Positions 49,401 to 60,649 of a DNA stretch of 64,000 nt are shown here, one piece after another. Both the position numbers and the translations under genes were made by a program. Under the pieces are notes generated by a model, which searched no databases, was not told where the DNA came from, and saw only the letters and a program-made list of their open reading frames with translations. The DNA comes from Theristus sp. LFF4_11. Lineage: Eukaryota; Nematoda; Chromadorea; Monhysterida; Xyalidae. Position 1 is the stretch's first letter. Every line of letters starts with the position of its first letter. The stretch lies in assembly GCA_030248135.1 (NCBI GenBank), contig JASANC010001995.1, positions 1 to 64,000 of the forward strand, in the 5' to 3' direction.

Positions 49401-52400
49401 AAACAAAGACTTCCCCACACATCGTTTGCACAGCGTCAAAGTTTTCAATTTTTTTCAATGTGATCAAAACAAAAAAGCAGTTCTTCAAAAAAGTCCGGGC
49501 GGTCACCACGACGTACAATGCGGTGCCAGGCAACGCAACGCATTCTGTCAGTTCAGGTTTCACAGCGCGGCGGACTGGATTTTGTTTTGCGATGATGACA
49601 GCACAACAAAAAATCCGCCGAAAAAAGAATTTTACAACCGAGAGAAAAACGGCACACACAATTTTACGCCACATGGCGCCAATGGCGGGTGTTGTTGCTA
49701 ATGTGCCAAAGGAAACGCAATTAATCACGATTCTACCAAAAAAAGTCTGAAGAGAAGAACAAACGCTGTGGAGGAAAAACACGCCCATTAAAATGAGAGG
49801 ACTTCTTTGCCAGCAACATCACTGTTTTGCCACATACGCGTTGATCTTTTACGCACAGAGATGATAAATAACCGTGTCGAGTGGAGTGAAAAACTGGATT
49901 GTTTGTTAAAAGTTGCGTTTCCAATTTCCCTTCAAAATTCACAATCACACCACACGATGGAATTCATTTCTCCCAAGAAGCCAGGAAAACCCCGCACGAA
50001 AGCAACATTATTCTCGAAAAGCACACCGAAAAAAACGACACGTTCGAGCATTGCGAAAAAAGCCGATCACTGCAAGTTGGGCGGAATGAAAAGGCGCAGT
50101 TTTGCCACACAGAAAAAAAACTTGTTGCTGACGTCTAAACTATCCAAACTATCGATATTAAAAAACGTGCTTCTTTGATGATACGCAATAATACGCTCGG
50201 AAAATACACACACACCACTCGACAAAAGGTGCACGAAAACATACACACAAATTGACGGTGATATTATGCGCACATATCTATTGCTCTATTATTACAGCAT
50301 TAAGTGTCAACAACTTTGGTCCAATTCATCATTCGTAATTTCGCTCACGAAAAAGAAAACCACACCAACTAGCTGTTTTTTTCAAACAAATGAACATTTG
50401 TGCGTGATTTTTCGTTTTTTAGTCTCAAACTTTTCCCAACGTTTGCACGTACACACACACACACACACCCGAACGTGAGCGTTTGATTGCAAACACACCA
50501 TTTCTGAAACGCCAACCATAAAATTCATTCAGTCAATACAAGCACTACTTTCAGCTGGTTGCTCCACTACGGAGTCGTCGTTCAATACTCTGCAATATCA
50601 TTCGACAAAAAAGTTCAAACTAAGACAAACAATACATACAAACAGTTTCAAACACCAGAAAAAAACGCCACACAGTGATTTTGTCCACACAATGCTGTTC
50701 ACTGTGAACTGTTCACATTTTCTGGTTCAATTGAAATAATAAATAAAAACATTCATGATGAAGCGCAATAATCCTTCACGTCGTCACGTCACAATTCCCA
50801 TTCAATAAGCCTAAAAACAACAACAATCCCTGATGCCTCCCTTCACTTCACCCCAACCGAAAGCATTCATGTTTTAAGCCAGTCACTGCCCAGCGGCGTG
50901 CTGTCACCAGGGCAGTGATGGTGGGCGCCTCCGTCGCAAACTGAGCCCCTTGGTATCCCGCCAGGTGTACACACACTCCCTGGTATCCGCCTCACAGCGG
51001 CGCTAAACGCGTGCCACTTGTCGCGGAGCTCGCAGGAAAAGCAGCCGATATCACTGCCATGAACAGCGCTCGAGTTGATGATGAGTTACAACACTCGTCA
51101 GCCGCAAAACAACCACAACAACAACCTACTGTCACCATGAACTGGCGACTGAAAAAGCGTTCACAAAAAAAACCGTCGTATTGAAACGTTCACAAAAAAG
51201 TCTGCTTCACACCTCGAGATCGGCCGACTGTAACACCCACGGCTGATGCGCGAGCAGTCTGTTCAGCGCGTCCAATTGCGCGAGTTTCGGACTGGCCACT
51301 TCCAGACCGCCGTCCAGCCAGGACGACTCGCCGCCGAATCGAAGGAACTCGTGCTTGTGCAGATCGATCAGATACTTGCAGCGGTGACGCGAGGCCGCCT
51401 GCAAGGGCAACAACATTGTGATTTTGCATTTGAAAGAAAACACACTGTTTGTGATTTGATTTCGGAGAAACGCGAAGAAAGGTGTCGTCAGTGTAGTCCA
51501 GTCTGGGTTTATTTTTTCAAAAAGTCGGTTCTGCAATTTGCAGAAATTTGGCAAAAAAATTCTGCAAATGAAATTTGGTTTCTGCAAATTTCAAAAACAT
51601 GACGAAAATGGTTATTGTGCTTGCTTGATGTCATTTTTTTTGTTCTGAGCATCATTTCTTAACGATGCTCAGAATTGCATTTGTCAATTGCATCGTTTTA
51701 CCGCAGAATTTTTCAAAGATTCAGAAAAAAGGAACACCAAAACCAAACCAGATTACCAAACCAACCAAATCACCAATCATTCGTTTCAAATTCAACCTAA
51801 CAACAACACAATCAATATCAAATGAAAACTCTCATTGCTCAAATTCCGCAATCGAAGCGATGGCTTCGGTCGGTTCGACTTTCTCAAAAGTGCAGTTCAC
51901 TTTGTTCGGTTTGATTATGATTTTGTATCGCCTCTTTGTTTTCATCCCCAGATACTGCATGCTTGCCCGAAGTTGTACTCGCACCAGAGAATTGAATTCG
52001 TTCGCATTTGAATTCTGATTCTGTTTTATTTTTTGAGTTCGAAATACTCCGATTTTATTCACGAAGGCAAAACAAAACGCCAATCATTGCGCTACAGCAA
52101 CCGCCGAAACAGCTGTTTATGACAAAAAAACTGAAATTTCTTCTGTTGATGTGAAAGCTCAGTCAAGCGCCAAGCACAAAATGAATGTTGCAGAACCAAA
52201 GTTTGGCTTTGCCTACATTACTAAACCAAAGCCAAGTTTACAGTCTGTTTTGTTGTTTAGTTCGGTTTCAATGAAGTCGTTGTAGGTTCCTAATCCTAAG
52301 CCCAATCCTAATCCTAATGAAGTCGATGTAGGTTCCTAATCCTAAACCTAATCCTAAGTGAAGCCTTTTTAACAAAGTGAAAGTGCCTTGATTGACAGCT

Positions 52401-53567
52401 TTGTTGAAGGGGTGAAACATTGGGATCAGGGATCAGCTCCAGCTCCGGTTTAGCTTTGTAGTTTCACGCAAAGTTTGCATGCAAATCTGTTTCTGCAATT
52501 TGCAGAAATCCGTTGAAAAATTTCTGCAAACGCTCCAAAATTTCTGCAAAAAACCGATGTTTTTCTGCAAAAAAAAACCTAGAGTCCAGTCTGTAGTGTT
52601 CACTGAGAATGGTGGTGGTGGACACCAGTGGACGTTGACAACCGCTATGGTGGTCATAATGTCACACAAACACACTACAGCCACAAGACTTTTAGCTTGT
52701 TGGTTTGTTCACGACAAAAAAACACGTGAATCACTCGGAAACAAACCAGCCCATTATCAGTGTTCCCCGTGTGATCTACAGTTCGACTGCGTGTTTTAAG
52801 CGCGGCATTCATGAAGTTTTGGTGACGCAGCATAGTTGTTCTAGGGGGGGGGGGCCTGGGGGGGGCCGCCCCCCCACCCCAAAAATTTTTCGAATCTATC
52901 TCTATCAGACAGGTTTTTTCGGCTCAGCTATTATCTATCTGAAAAATTTTCTCAGCCAACTATCTATCTGAAAATTTTTGTCTTCGAAGACATAAAATGA
53001 GTCAATTTTTTACCAAAATTGACCATTTTTGCTCGTAATTATTGAAAATTTCGCTAATTTTAGGTAAAATACGCGTGTATACTTGATTTTTAGTGTATTT
53101 TTAGCATTATTTTGCTGTTTTTATAGCTTTTTAGCATTTTAGCTATCTATCTATCAAATTTCAAAATTTTGACCGGCCCCCCCAAAGTCACATGCCCCCC
53201 CGCGGCCCCCCCCAAAATTTTCCAGCTATCTATCTATCTAGAAAATTTGCTCCAGCTATCTATATCGGCCCCCCCCAAGCCCTCGGCTCTGGAACAACTA
53301 TGTGACGCAGAAAAGCATAACTACACGCATCACTAGTGCTGACTGCATCATTAATGCCTCTAAATTCCGCTGTAAACGCAAATTTTGAAGCAAAGAAACA
53401 ACCGAAAAAATGCTTACCATTAGCGCGACGAAATGCCGCTGATGGACGGAGAGCGGCCCGTCGCCGTAGAGCATTTTATTGAGCGCATTCTGAAAGTGAC
53501 ACTGATAGCCGGGGTGCAGAGACAGCCAACTCAGCAGCGGCTTCCACAGCTCCAACTGCTCATCCAT
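40456..53567 (-). CDS. SESN1: Sestrin, eight exons over 13 kb
   Basis: Exons, high to low: 53418-53567, 51213-51398, 45109-45270, 44225-44426, 43075-43604, 42617-42726, 42090-42315, 40456-40545. Every phase agrees; total 551 residues. The N-terminal domain has the SesnA motif RHRCKYLIDLHKHEFL, keeping the Cys, Tyr and His needed for reductase chemistry in human SESN2. The C-terminal domain has QGYSVVSQLYHQLGDLLDNK, LTYNTMGEFTGVDTTKYRQA, WNYIQSLYGIRHDDYQYAEV and YSEKVHVNVLVAESRLQAEL. Of the human leucine-pocket residues, the threonines, the Arg and the Glu are kept, but the Trp position is Met. Exon 43075-43604 adds a long Pro/Ser/Gly/Asn-rich, probably disordered linker. Sestrins inhibit mTORC1 through GATOR2. 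The start ATG has an in-frame stop just upstream. The symbol cannot be assigned among SESN1-3. Confidence 0.95.
42770..42990 (-). mobile_element. Interspersed repeat with tRNA-like B box (family L), copy 1
   Basis: On the minus strand, GCCCGTTCGAGCCCCACTAT (B-box-like) is followed by GGATACCAGACGGGAACCC. GTGCCTCCGTCG and TGGTATCCGC words are shared with 50,885-51,000. It lies in a sestrin intron. Confidence 0.5.
44940..45080 (-). mobile_element. tRNA-derived SINE, family N, better copy
   Basis: Read on the minus strand, TGTAGCGCAGGTGTAGAACT matches an A box (TRGCNNAGYNG-like). About 45 bases later AAGTTCGAATCCCGCTGT matches a B box. The T stem does not pair well, so it is a SINE head rather than a working tRNA gene. 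It lies in a sestrin intron, 29 bases beyond the donor of exon 45109-45270. Confidence 0.65.
45271..51212. other. Large sestrin intron, no gene recognised
   Basis: The intron runs between exons 51213-51398 and 45109-45270. The plus strand is A/C-rich. It includes short C and G homopolymers (45,951-45,959; 46,158-46,166), an (AATC)n run near 46,961-46,978 and an (AC)n microsatellite at 50,450-50,469. Several open frames exist, but none has codon bias or similarity. Confidence 0.5.
50885..51125. mobile_element. Interspersed repeat, family L, copy 2
   Basis: GTGGGCGCCTCCGTCG, CCTGGTATCCGCCTCACAGC and a trailing AACAACCACAACAACAAC stretch parallel the 42.8-kb copy. It lies at the acceptor-distal end of the large sestrin intron. 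Confidence 0.5.
52285..52360. repeat. Tandem GTAGGTTCCTAATCCTAA repeat
   Basis: Two units begin GAAGTCG(T/A)TGTAGGTTCC, each followed by CCTAATCCTAA words. The repeat is intronic in sestrin. Confidence 0.7.
52796..53366. mobile_element. Family E MITE interrupted by a G-run-ended hAT-like element
   Basis: The outer parts, TTAAGCGCGGCATTCATGAA on the left and GCATCATTAATGCCTCTAAA on the right, form the inverted ends of a family E MITE. The inner element at 52,831-53,302 splits it at TGACGCAG. Confidence 0.65.
52823..53310. mobile_element. hAT-like non-autonomous element with poly-G ends and CTAT repeats
   Basis: The element is 52,831-53,302 (472 bp), flanked by the exact 8-bp duplication TGACGCAG (52,823-52,830 and 53,303-53,310). 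The ends CATAGTTGTTC and GAACAACTATG are 11-bp inverted repeats. Inside are G and C runs and many (CTAT)n or ATCTATCTGAAAATTTT words. No coding capacity is seen. It lies in the first sestrin intron, about 100 bases from exon 53418-53567. Confidence 0.9.
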
Positions 53568-55925
53568 ACGGATTGTTCAAGACGACGACGACGATGGCGA
53601 CGCAAATTGCAAAGAATGTGATATATTATCGAAGAAACCCGCACCGACCGGCCAATAATTATAGGCTTTTCCTCCTCTTGTAATTAGCGCAGTTTTAATC
53701 GGACACGCTTATGCGGCGCGTGATGGCTCATTCGAACGAAACGAACGAATGACGAACGCGGAGGCACAATACTGGTGATATTTTCGTCACGTCGTCATCC
53801 GATTTGGTGTTTCGCCGCCAGCGATTCGGTCTCCCGATAGAGTTCCGAATCCGATTCGAGTTCTTAGAGTATGATAGTAAAGCAGTTATTTCGTTTGCAA
53901 TGCTGTTTCCCTTCTCGCTTCTTGTTGGTTGATAAAATCTACAAGAAATTGGCAACAATAAGAAAAAGGGATAAAATCGCGGAAACCAATGAAATGACAA
54001 CGGAACGGAAACGGGCAACAACCGACTGTGATACACATGTTGGTGTGTCGCACGAGATTCTCAAGAAACACAAATGTTGTAGTTGTTATACAATTTCAGA
54101 GATTACGGCCATTATTATAACATCCCGAAATGGATCACCACAATAAAGTGCTCTGTCGATATAGCTTTTATTTATTGGAGAATAAAATGGTGTGACAGCT
54201 GTTCTGAGACACAGAGGGGACAGAGAAATATACAAATGAGAAACAGACTGCTACACAGAAACAGAACACGACGACAGAAATGAGCAAGTACCTAAACCAC
54301 GCATTAACATTTTTAATAAGAATCAGACTTCAGTTGGAATACGTTGCCGAAGCAACACACAGATCAATAAATTTAAGGGGCATTCCTGAAGCAGCATTTA
54401 GTGACCGCGTAGCTACGCAGCTCAGCTACGCGGCACTACATCACATCCTGTTTCATGAATGCCGCTTTATGTTTTCTGAATGTTTGTTGGGCACAGTAAG
54501 AGCGCTAAAATGACAACAGGAACCAAGCAATTGAACGACAGTTTGCCTACAGATTCAAAACCGACACATTCAAAAATACGGTGTAGCCCAGTCTGTGAAA
54601 TTTCGTTCGCGCGATTCATGCATGCGTTGTAAAATAAAAAGCGCTATTGACATCAGGAACCAAGCAGTGAACGACAGTTTGCCGACGAATCCGTCACTTC
54701 TTTCAAACTGTTACTGCGCCATCATAAAACTTCGCCCATCATCACACAGAGACGTCGTTTAGACAGACATAAACACAAACTCTAAAAAAATCGCATTTAC
54801 AACTATGGTTGGTTTGGAAATGGCCGATCCCAGCCACAGTATCGTCGTCTTTATATCAACTTGTTGCGTTGTAATATTTTATTATTATTACATTATTTGT
54901 GATAACGCACATCGCCGGGTGTTTTTTATCAGAACAACACACGGACATATAGACCACAAGCTGAACCATGGACAGGAAAGTCAGCAAACACACAGCAAGC
55001 GATAAGCAGCAGTGCTTGTACCCGCTCGCCACGCGGACACGCTGCTGCACCTCGACCCGAATGCCGCATGTGTGTGTCGTGTGTGTGTGTCGAGTATTGT
55101 TTCTGCTTTTTCCCCGGCGTTTACTTTTGTTCGTTGTAAAATGTCGTTTTTTTAAACAAGTGAAAAACACGTGATGCGGCGAATGGTGCTTTCGAAATGT
55201 CATGACATTTGCCATATCAGCATTGAAAATGTAACCGAAGAAAAAGAAAAATTGCCTGGCACTGAGCGGCTCCTCGACAAATCGGCACGATGAAACAGGC
55301 GGCAAACTGTTTTGCCGTTGTGGTGACGGTGAACTGGTGAAAAAGACGCACCGCATAAACTTTGAATATTATGAAGGAAAATTTCAAAATGAAAGCTGGA
55401 AAGGGGCAAAGAAAGCAGCGAAACGGGCGATGAAAATGATGAAAACGCCACCCACAGATTGCATCATCTCCACGTCAAGCTCCGGCCTGGATGGATGGAC
55501 ACACACACGACATACCATAAGCTGGATTAGCCCGGAGAGTTGGAGTGTGCGCGTGCGCAAACGCTATTTCTTACGCGTCAAATTATTGCTTATTGCACAC
55601 CAACACCACACAACATACACTGAACTTTGAAAAAAGTTCGCAGCTTTTTTCGATTCGGCTTCCAGCTGCCGGTGTGTGTGTGAGTGTGACATAACAACAA
55701 CGCATGTGGCGAGAAACAACCAACCAATCACAACACAACCAATGCTAATCTACGGTGGAACAGAATTACATTTTGCGGTTGCGCGCGGCATTTTTACTTC
55801 GCTTTTACATAATACACATCTATGCCGCGTACATAGGAACATAAAACATAAGTGCACTGGGCATAAACCTACGGCCACGTTTTTCACGAGAGACAGCGGG
55901 AGAAACGGGCATGTTATATGAATGT
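53568..55925. other. Upstream region of sestrin
   Basis: No coding exon is supported. It holds a family E MITE (54,370-54,470). Non-coding 5' exons of sestrin may lie here. Confidence 0.35.
54370..54470. mobile_element. Small MITE, family E, copy
   Basis: TAAGGGGCATTCCTGAAGCA and GCATTTAGTGACCGCGTAGC face GCTACGCGGCACTACATCAC and TTTCATGAATGCCGCTTTA. The centre is the palindrome GTAGCTACGCAGCTCAGC. Confidence 0.75.
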
Positions 55926-56640
55926 GTGTGCGTATATGTGCGCGCGCGGTGCGTAGCGGCGCAAAAACCCGCTGCGCTCGCCTTGGCGCGGCGCGGTGCC
56001 CGGGCGTCGGATGCGCACAAAATGCGGCCCGCTCTGTGCGCGCCCAGAACGGGGGAGGGCGCAACGCAAAGTATACTGGTAGAGTAAAAACACATTAGAT
56101 AGAAAGCGAGCTGTGTGTGCTGCATGCGCACAGTCGCAAAAACACACATACACAACACGCAATAGACACCCGGACCCGGTGCAGGAAGCCCATCGCAACG
56201 CAACACGCCAACACAACGCACACAAACGAGCCGGCCTGGAAACTGAGACATGAGGCGCACAGAAAACAAGACAGCTGTGCGCGTGTGCGTTGCGCTCTCG
56301 CAGGCGCTGTTACACTTTGTGTCGCTCGGGAAGCAGCAACTTGAGCACAGCGCGATCTCCCATTTTCTACCTACGCCGTTGTTGTTGTTGCCTACTTTGG
56401 TGTGCAACACGAAAAGTGGCGAAAAACCCGGTGCGGTGGTGTGCGCGAGCAACAAACCACCCACACCCGGGCAACGCTGCTTTTGGGTTGATTTGTGCGT
56501 GTGCATTGCTAGCACCGCGCTTTTGTAAAAAGGGCAGTTTTCAACCGAAAAACTACACACGCATGTTGTTGAACGCTGACTAACCACAAATTTCAATTGT
56601 GAATTTCGAATGTTCACCTTCAACAACTGTGCGCGCACAA
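55925..56640. promoter_or_regulatory. GC- and CpG-rich stretch upstream of sestrin, candidate promoter
   Basis: It is clearly richer in G+C and CpG than its surroundings (GCGCGCGGTGCGTAGCGGCG near 55,940; several CGC words to 56,530), with no repeat ends. Stop codons are depleted in several frames on both strands at once, including a frame of about 279 codons on the minus strand, which suggests composition rather than coding. It is about 2.4 kb upstream of the sestrin ATG. Confidence 0.35.
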
Positions 56641-58130
56641 CACACCAACGTTGCCACAATGATAAATTCTAATTCCATTCTACTCAGCACTACACACGAC
56701 TGTGTTTCGTTCACGAGCGGAGCGACTCACCAAACCAAAAGTGTTTGTGTTGTGTGTGTTTAGAATGTGATTGTTGAGCAGCTGAGCTTACCGACTGGGA
56801 CGGGTTAAAATTATGCGTTGTTCCTTTGTTGCGTTTTGAGCAAACCCGGACGGTAAAATTATTGCTTACATACCAGAAAAAACACAGCAACAAAAACACT
56901 GTATTCGCCGCTGAACGGCATTGTTTCAACAAAAAAACGAACAAACAACAGCGTTACGTTATTATGACCACAAGTGACAGATGCAACGCTAACAAATATC
57001 ACGAGATGCGCCAGTAGGTGCGTTCATAGCAGATCAAGTCTTGTTATCTTATCAAATGTATCGAAAATTGACGGGTGATACAAAAAACGGTGCCGCGGGC
57101 TGAGAATGAAAGAGCACTAAAAATAGAAGATTAACCCGTGCACGTTCCCGCGCACAGCATCAATCAATCAACTTGTCAAATGCTAAAATTGCTGACGAGT
57201 TTTTTAGCAAGTTGATTTGGTCGATGATGTTTCTGATCCAGCTTCAGCGTCAGAATATGTTTTGTGTTTGTATACTAAAAGAAAAAAGAATATAATGTCA
57301 GACAGAGAATACCATGAAAAACAAGAAAAGAAAATGTATTAAAAAACTAGGATTGGCAAACCGGTTTTTTTCAAATCCGGGGGAAAGCCAGTTTCCTTTG
57401 CCGTTTTTTCCAAAAAACGTTAAAACCTTGTAATAATTTTGCAGAGGTTCAGGTCCCACAAAGGGATGTCAAATCAGAAACAAGGATTTTGTCCAGAAAG
57501 GTAGGAAACAACACAGCAGTTCATAATTAGGGTTTAAAATTTTTTAAACTTTTTAAAGTCTTTTTAAAAAAATCGGGATTTTTTTAATTTAAAAAACGGA
57601 TTCTGGGCGGCCATCAAAATTGTACTTTCATCTGAAACTGCGTTTAAGGCACTTTCCACAGAAAGTGACATTGTGCTTTTTTGCCCAGTTTCGTGTAGAC
57701 TTTGTTTTTGGCAGAATTTTTTGACAATTTCTACTTTCAGGTTAAAGATCGACGAGCAAGGTCCAGATACCGACAGAAGCTGCTGCAGTTGGTTTCATGA
57801 GCTCGTTAATGGACTAAAAAACAGTAAATTACCTTGATTTTGCGCTTCAAATGTGATGAAAACTGCTTGACAACTCTTGGCTGTTGCCCATTTGTCGTCT
57901 CGAAGAAGCGCGGCGTTGTCCATCAACAACAACGTGAACCGGTGCGTTTTATATCTGAAGTATTCAATATACATTTCAAGAAAGTACAATGGAATGGAAC
58001 ACAAAAAATCATTTGGAACGACAAACACGACCTCGGTTTGGATTTACATGCTGCAAAAAGTAGGTCCAAATTGACGTAGGAGGATAATTTTCGGGCCAAA
58101 ACAGACTTATTTAATTCTAAAAGTGCAATA
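56641..58130. other. AT-rich intergenic DNA
   Basis: No gene is seen. From about 57,350 the sequence becomes A/T-tract-rich, as in the family A/B transposon neighbourhood. Confidence 0.3.
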
Positions 58131-58137
58131 TTCGTAC

Positions 58138-58434
58138 TGTGGTCAGTTTTATAAAAGTGAGGAGTATCTGAAAAGTGAGGAGTTTTACTCCAGGGTGTTG
58201 CAAAAGTCAGACCGTGAAACAAGTTTTGAATAAATAAAGAGCTGTGCATCGGCAGTGTCAATTAATTTTGCAGAAATATAAATCCAATACAAATCTTTGG
58301 TCAAAAAAAAGAACTTTGGATGTAATCATTCATTCGGACTGTGTCATGGTCTAACTTTTGGAACACCCTGGACCTGGAGTAAAACTTCTCACTTTTTAAA
58401 CACTACTCACTTTTATAAAACTGACCACTGGGGT
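58138..58434. mobile_element. MITE with 26-bp inverted ends (GTGGTCAGTTTTATAAAAGT)
   Basis: GTGGTCAGTTTTATAAAAGT followed by GAGGAGTA on the left mirrors TACTCACTTTTATAAAACTG followed by ACCAC on the right. An internal pair (CCAGGGTGTTGCAAAAGTCA versus TAACTTTTGGAACACCCTGG) extends the symmetry. No target duplication is evident. Confidence 0.75.
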
Positions 58435-58454
58435 GGGTGGGGTGGGGGCAGGGT

Positions 58455-60444
58455 TTAGGGTTTTTAAAAAACAAAACTCGTCATTTTTGTTTAAATTTTT
58501 TTAATTTCAAAAATCAAAGTTGTTTTAAATCAACCAGGGAGTTCGAAGAACCACATTTGATTTGATATGCATGCGCCTCCCGAATGACTCCCGTATGGTG
58601 GCACTTTCATGATTTTGTTTTGGTGGCCTCAATTACCCCTTTTCGAAAACGTTACCATCCTCATCTTACTTGTGTTTTGAACCCCAAAACATCACTATTT
58701 GTCCCCAGCTAGGGTTGTTAAACAAAAATCAATTTTTTTTTAAAAAGTGATTAAAAAAACAAAAATGCCGATTTAAAAAAAATTCAAAAAATTTTCCTCT
58801 TCTAATATGCTCTGAAAACCTCAATTTTGGCACAATTTTTCGAAAGTTCAACAAAAATTTTCTTTGATATTACCTCGTAAAACCTTTAGCAGTCGATTTT
58901 GGACCGTTTTACCGACTGATTTCAGGCTTCAACAACATCTGAGATGAAGTTTTTGAGCGTCTAGGGTTGTTAAAAAAAACAAAAATTGTCATTTTTGTTT
59001 TTTTTAATTTTTTTCTTAATTTCAAAAATCAAAGTTGTGCTAAATCAATCAGGGAGTTCGAAAAACCACATATGATATGCAAGCGCCTCTGGAATGACTC
59101 CCGTATGGCGGAACTTTGGAGATTTTGTTTTGGTGACCTCAATTACCCCTTTTCCACACCGTTACAATGCCTCTTCTAGTGTTTTGACCCCCAAAACGTC
59201 ACTAATTGTCGCCAGCCCAAGTGAAAATACACATACCGGCTTGAAATTCGATCAATTCTGATGATGTGTCGCGACGGCAGGACACGAAACGGCAACCAGA
59301 CAACGTAACGCTTGCAAACGGAGCAGCTCGGACGCTCAAATTTAGATTGCGAGGCGAATCGTCACCTTATCTGCATCGGAAATGGTAAGCCAACCTTTGG
59401 GACTTTTTTCTTTGAGTATAAGAAAAAATTTTCATTTTTTTAAGTTTAAAAAAATCCAAATTTTTTTTTTAAAAACGAAAAAAAAATTCGTTTTTTTTAA
59501 TTTGGATTTTTTTTCAAACTTAAAAAAATTGGAATTTTTTTCTACTTTGCTCTGAAAATTCGGTTTATGGCATAATTTTTTGAAAGTTCAAACCAAATTT
59601 TCTTCCCAACTTCTTTGTGTGCTTAGGTAAATGTCATTATTTGGTCATTTTGACCGACGTACTCCATGTTTTTCGATTTGGATGACTTCTAGAGTCAATT
59701 TTTAGCGTTGAAATGACTTAACTGAATTGAAATATCGTTTCAGAAATCGTTTTCTTGCAACTTAGAACATGTTTTTCAGTCGGTAGGCCATGAGATGAAC
59801 ATGATATCTTGTTGATTGGCGTATGTTATAGGTCTACAATGGAGTTGTGCGATATATTGTTAAACAATTTGAGCGGAGATGTTGGTTAATACCACATCAC
59901 ACGACCGTTTTTCAGATACCCGATAACATGGCCACATGTTAAAACTTGCGTGCTGAGCTAAACTAACGTGTTAAACTTGCGTCTGTCAGTTGCCCGCAAC
60001 GTGATCGCGAAATCATGGTACGTGTTTTGAAGATATGATTTTAAGAGTGGGCTCTCGCCATGTGGCAGATACTGAAAGTAAGTGTCTTGGGGGGGGCGAC
60101 CGGGTCGACAGGGGTTGCCGACTTAGCTACAGCAAACAAGAATTTTTGAACACAATCAAATTTTGGTAATTTTCTAAAGAGGAACAACTAAGAACGGTTC
60201 AATATTCAAGTACACGTCAAAAATTGTCCTGTTTTACTGTTGAAAATGCAACTTTCCCTCTATGAAATGGACATCATTTCAATAAAACACGATTTTCGCT
60301 CTTATAGTTTTTTCGGATCGTTCTGAAAATAGTCTAGATGAACTCAGCTCGACGGGACGCTTCGAACGAACCTAACTTGTAAAAAAATTTTTTTTTAAAT
60401 TTTTTTTAATAAAAAAAATGCGGATTTTTTTCCCCTAACCCTAG
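58455..60444. mobile_element. Mosaic of family B copies and an inverted family A copy
   Basis: TAGGGTTGTTAAA-type starts occur at about 58,710 and 58,963, with family B interior words (AATGACTCCCGTATGG, GGTGACCTCAATTACCCC) at about 58,575 and 59,093. From about 59,500 to 60,444 the sequence is a reverse-strand family A copy ending CCCCTAACCCTA at about 60,433-60,444. Its outer left end is missing, so the block is nested or rearranged. Confidence 0.75.
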
Positions 60445-60445
60445 T

Positions 60446-60630
60446 CCACCCCCCCACCCCCCATGATATTTTTTCGCTTAAATTTTGAAGGGAAAACGCT
60501 AAATTTTTGAAATTACAATGAAGATGGTCAAGTTATCATATATTCAGCTTATATTATGGACTTTTTGACAAAAAATCATGATTTTCGAAAAAAAATTTAG
60601 GGTGTGCAGAAAATTTTGGGGGGGGGGGGG
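60446..60630. mobile_element. G-run-rich element, family C, copy 2 (left part)
   Basis: C-rich start, then GATGGTCAAGTTATCATAT, ATCATGATTTTCGAAAAAAA and TTTAGGGTGTGCAGAA, then a G run. It parallels 24,726-25,128. Its probable right part, with G and C runs, is at about 61,735-61,885, interrupted by the inverted-array element at 60,650-61,712. Confidence 0.6.
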
Positions 60631-60649
60631 CACCCTCGCCGGCGTGCGT

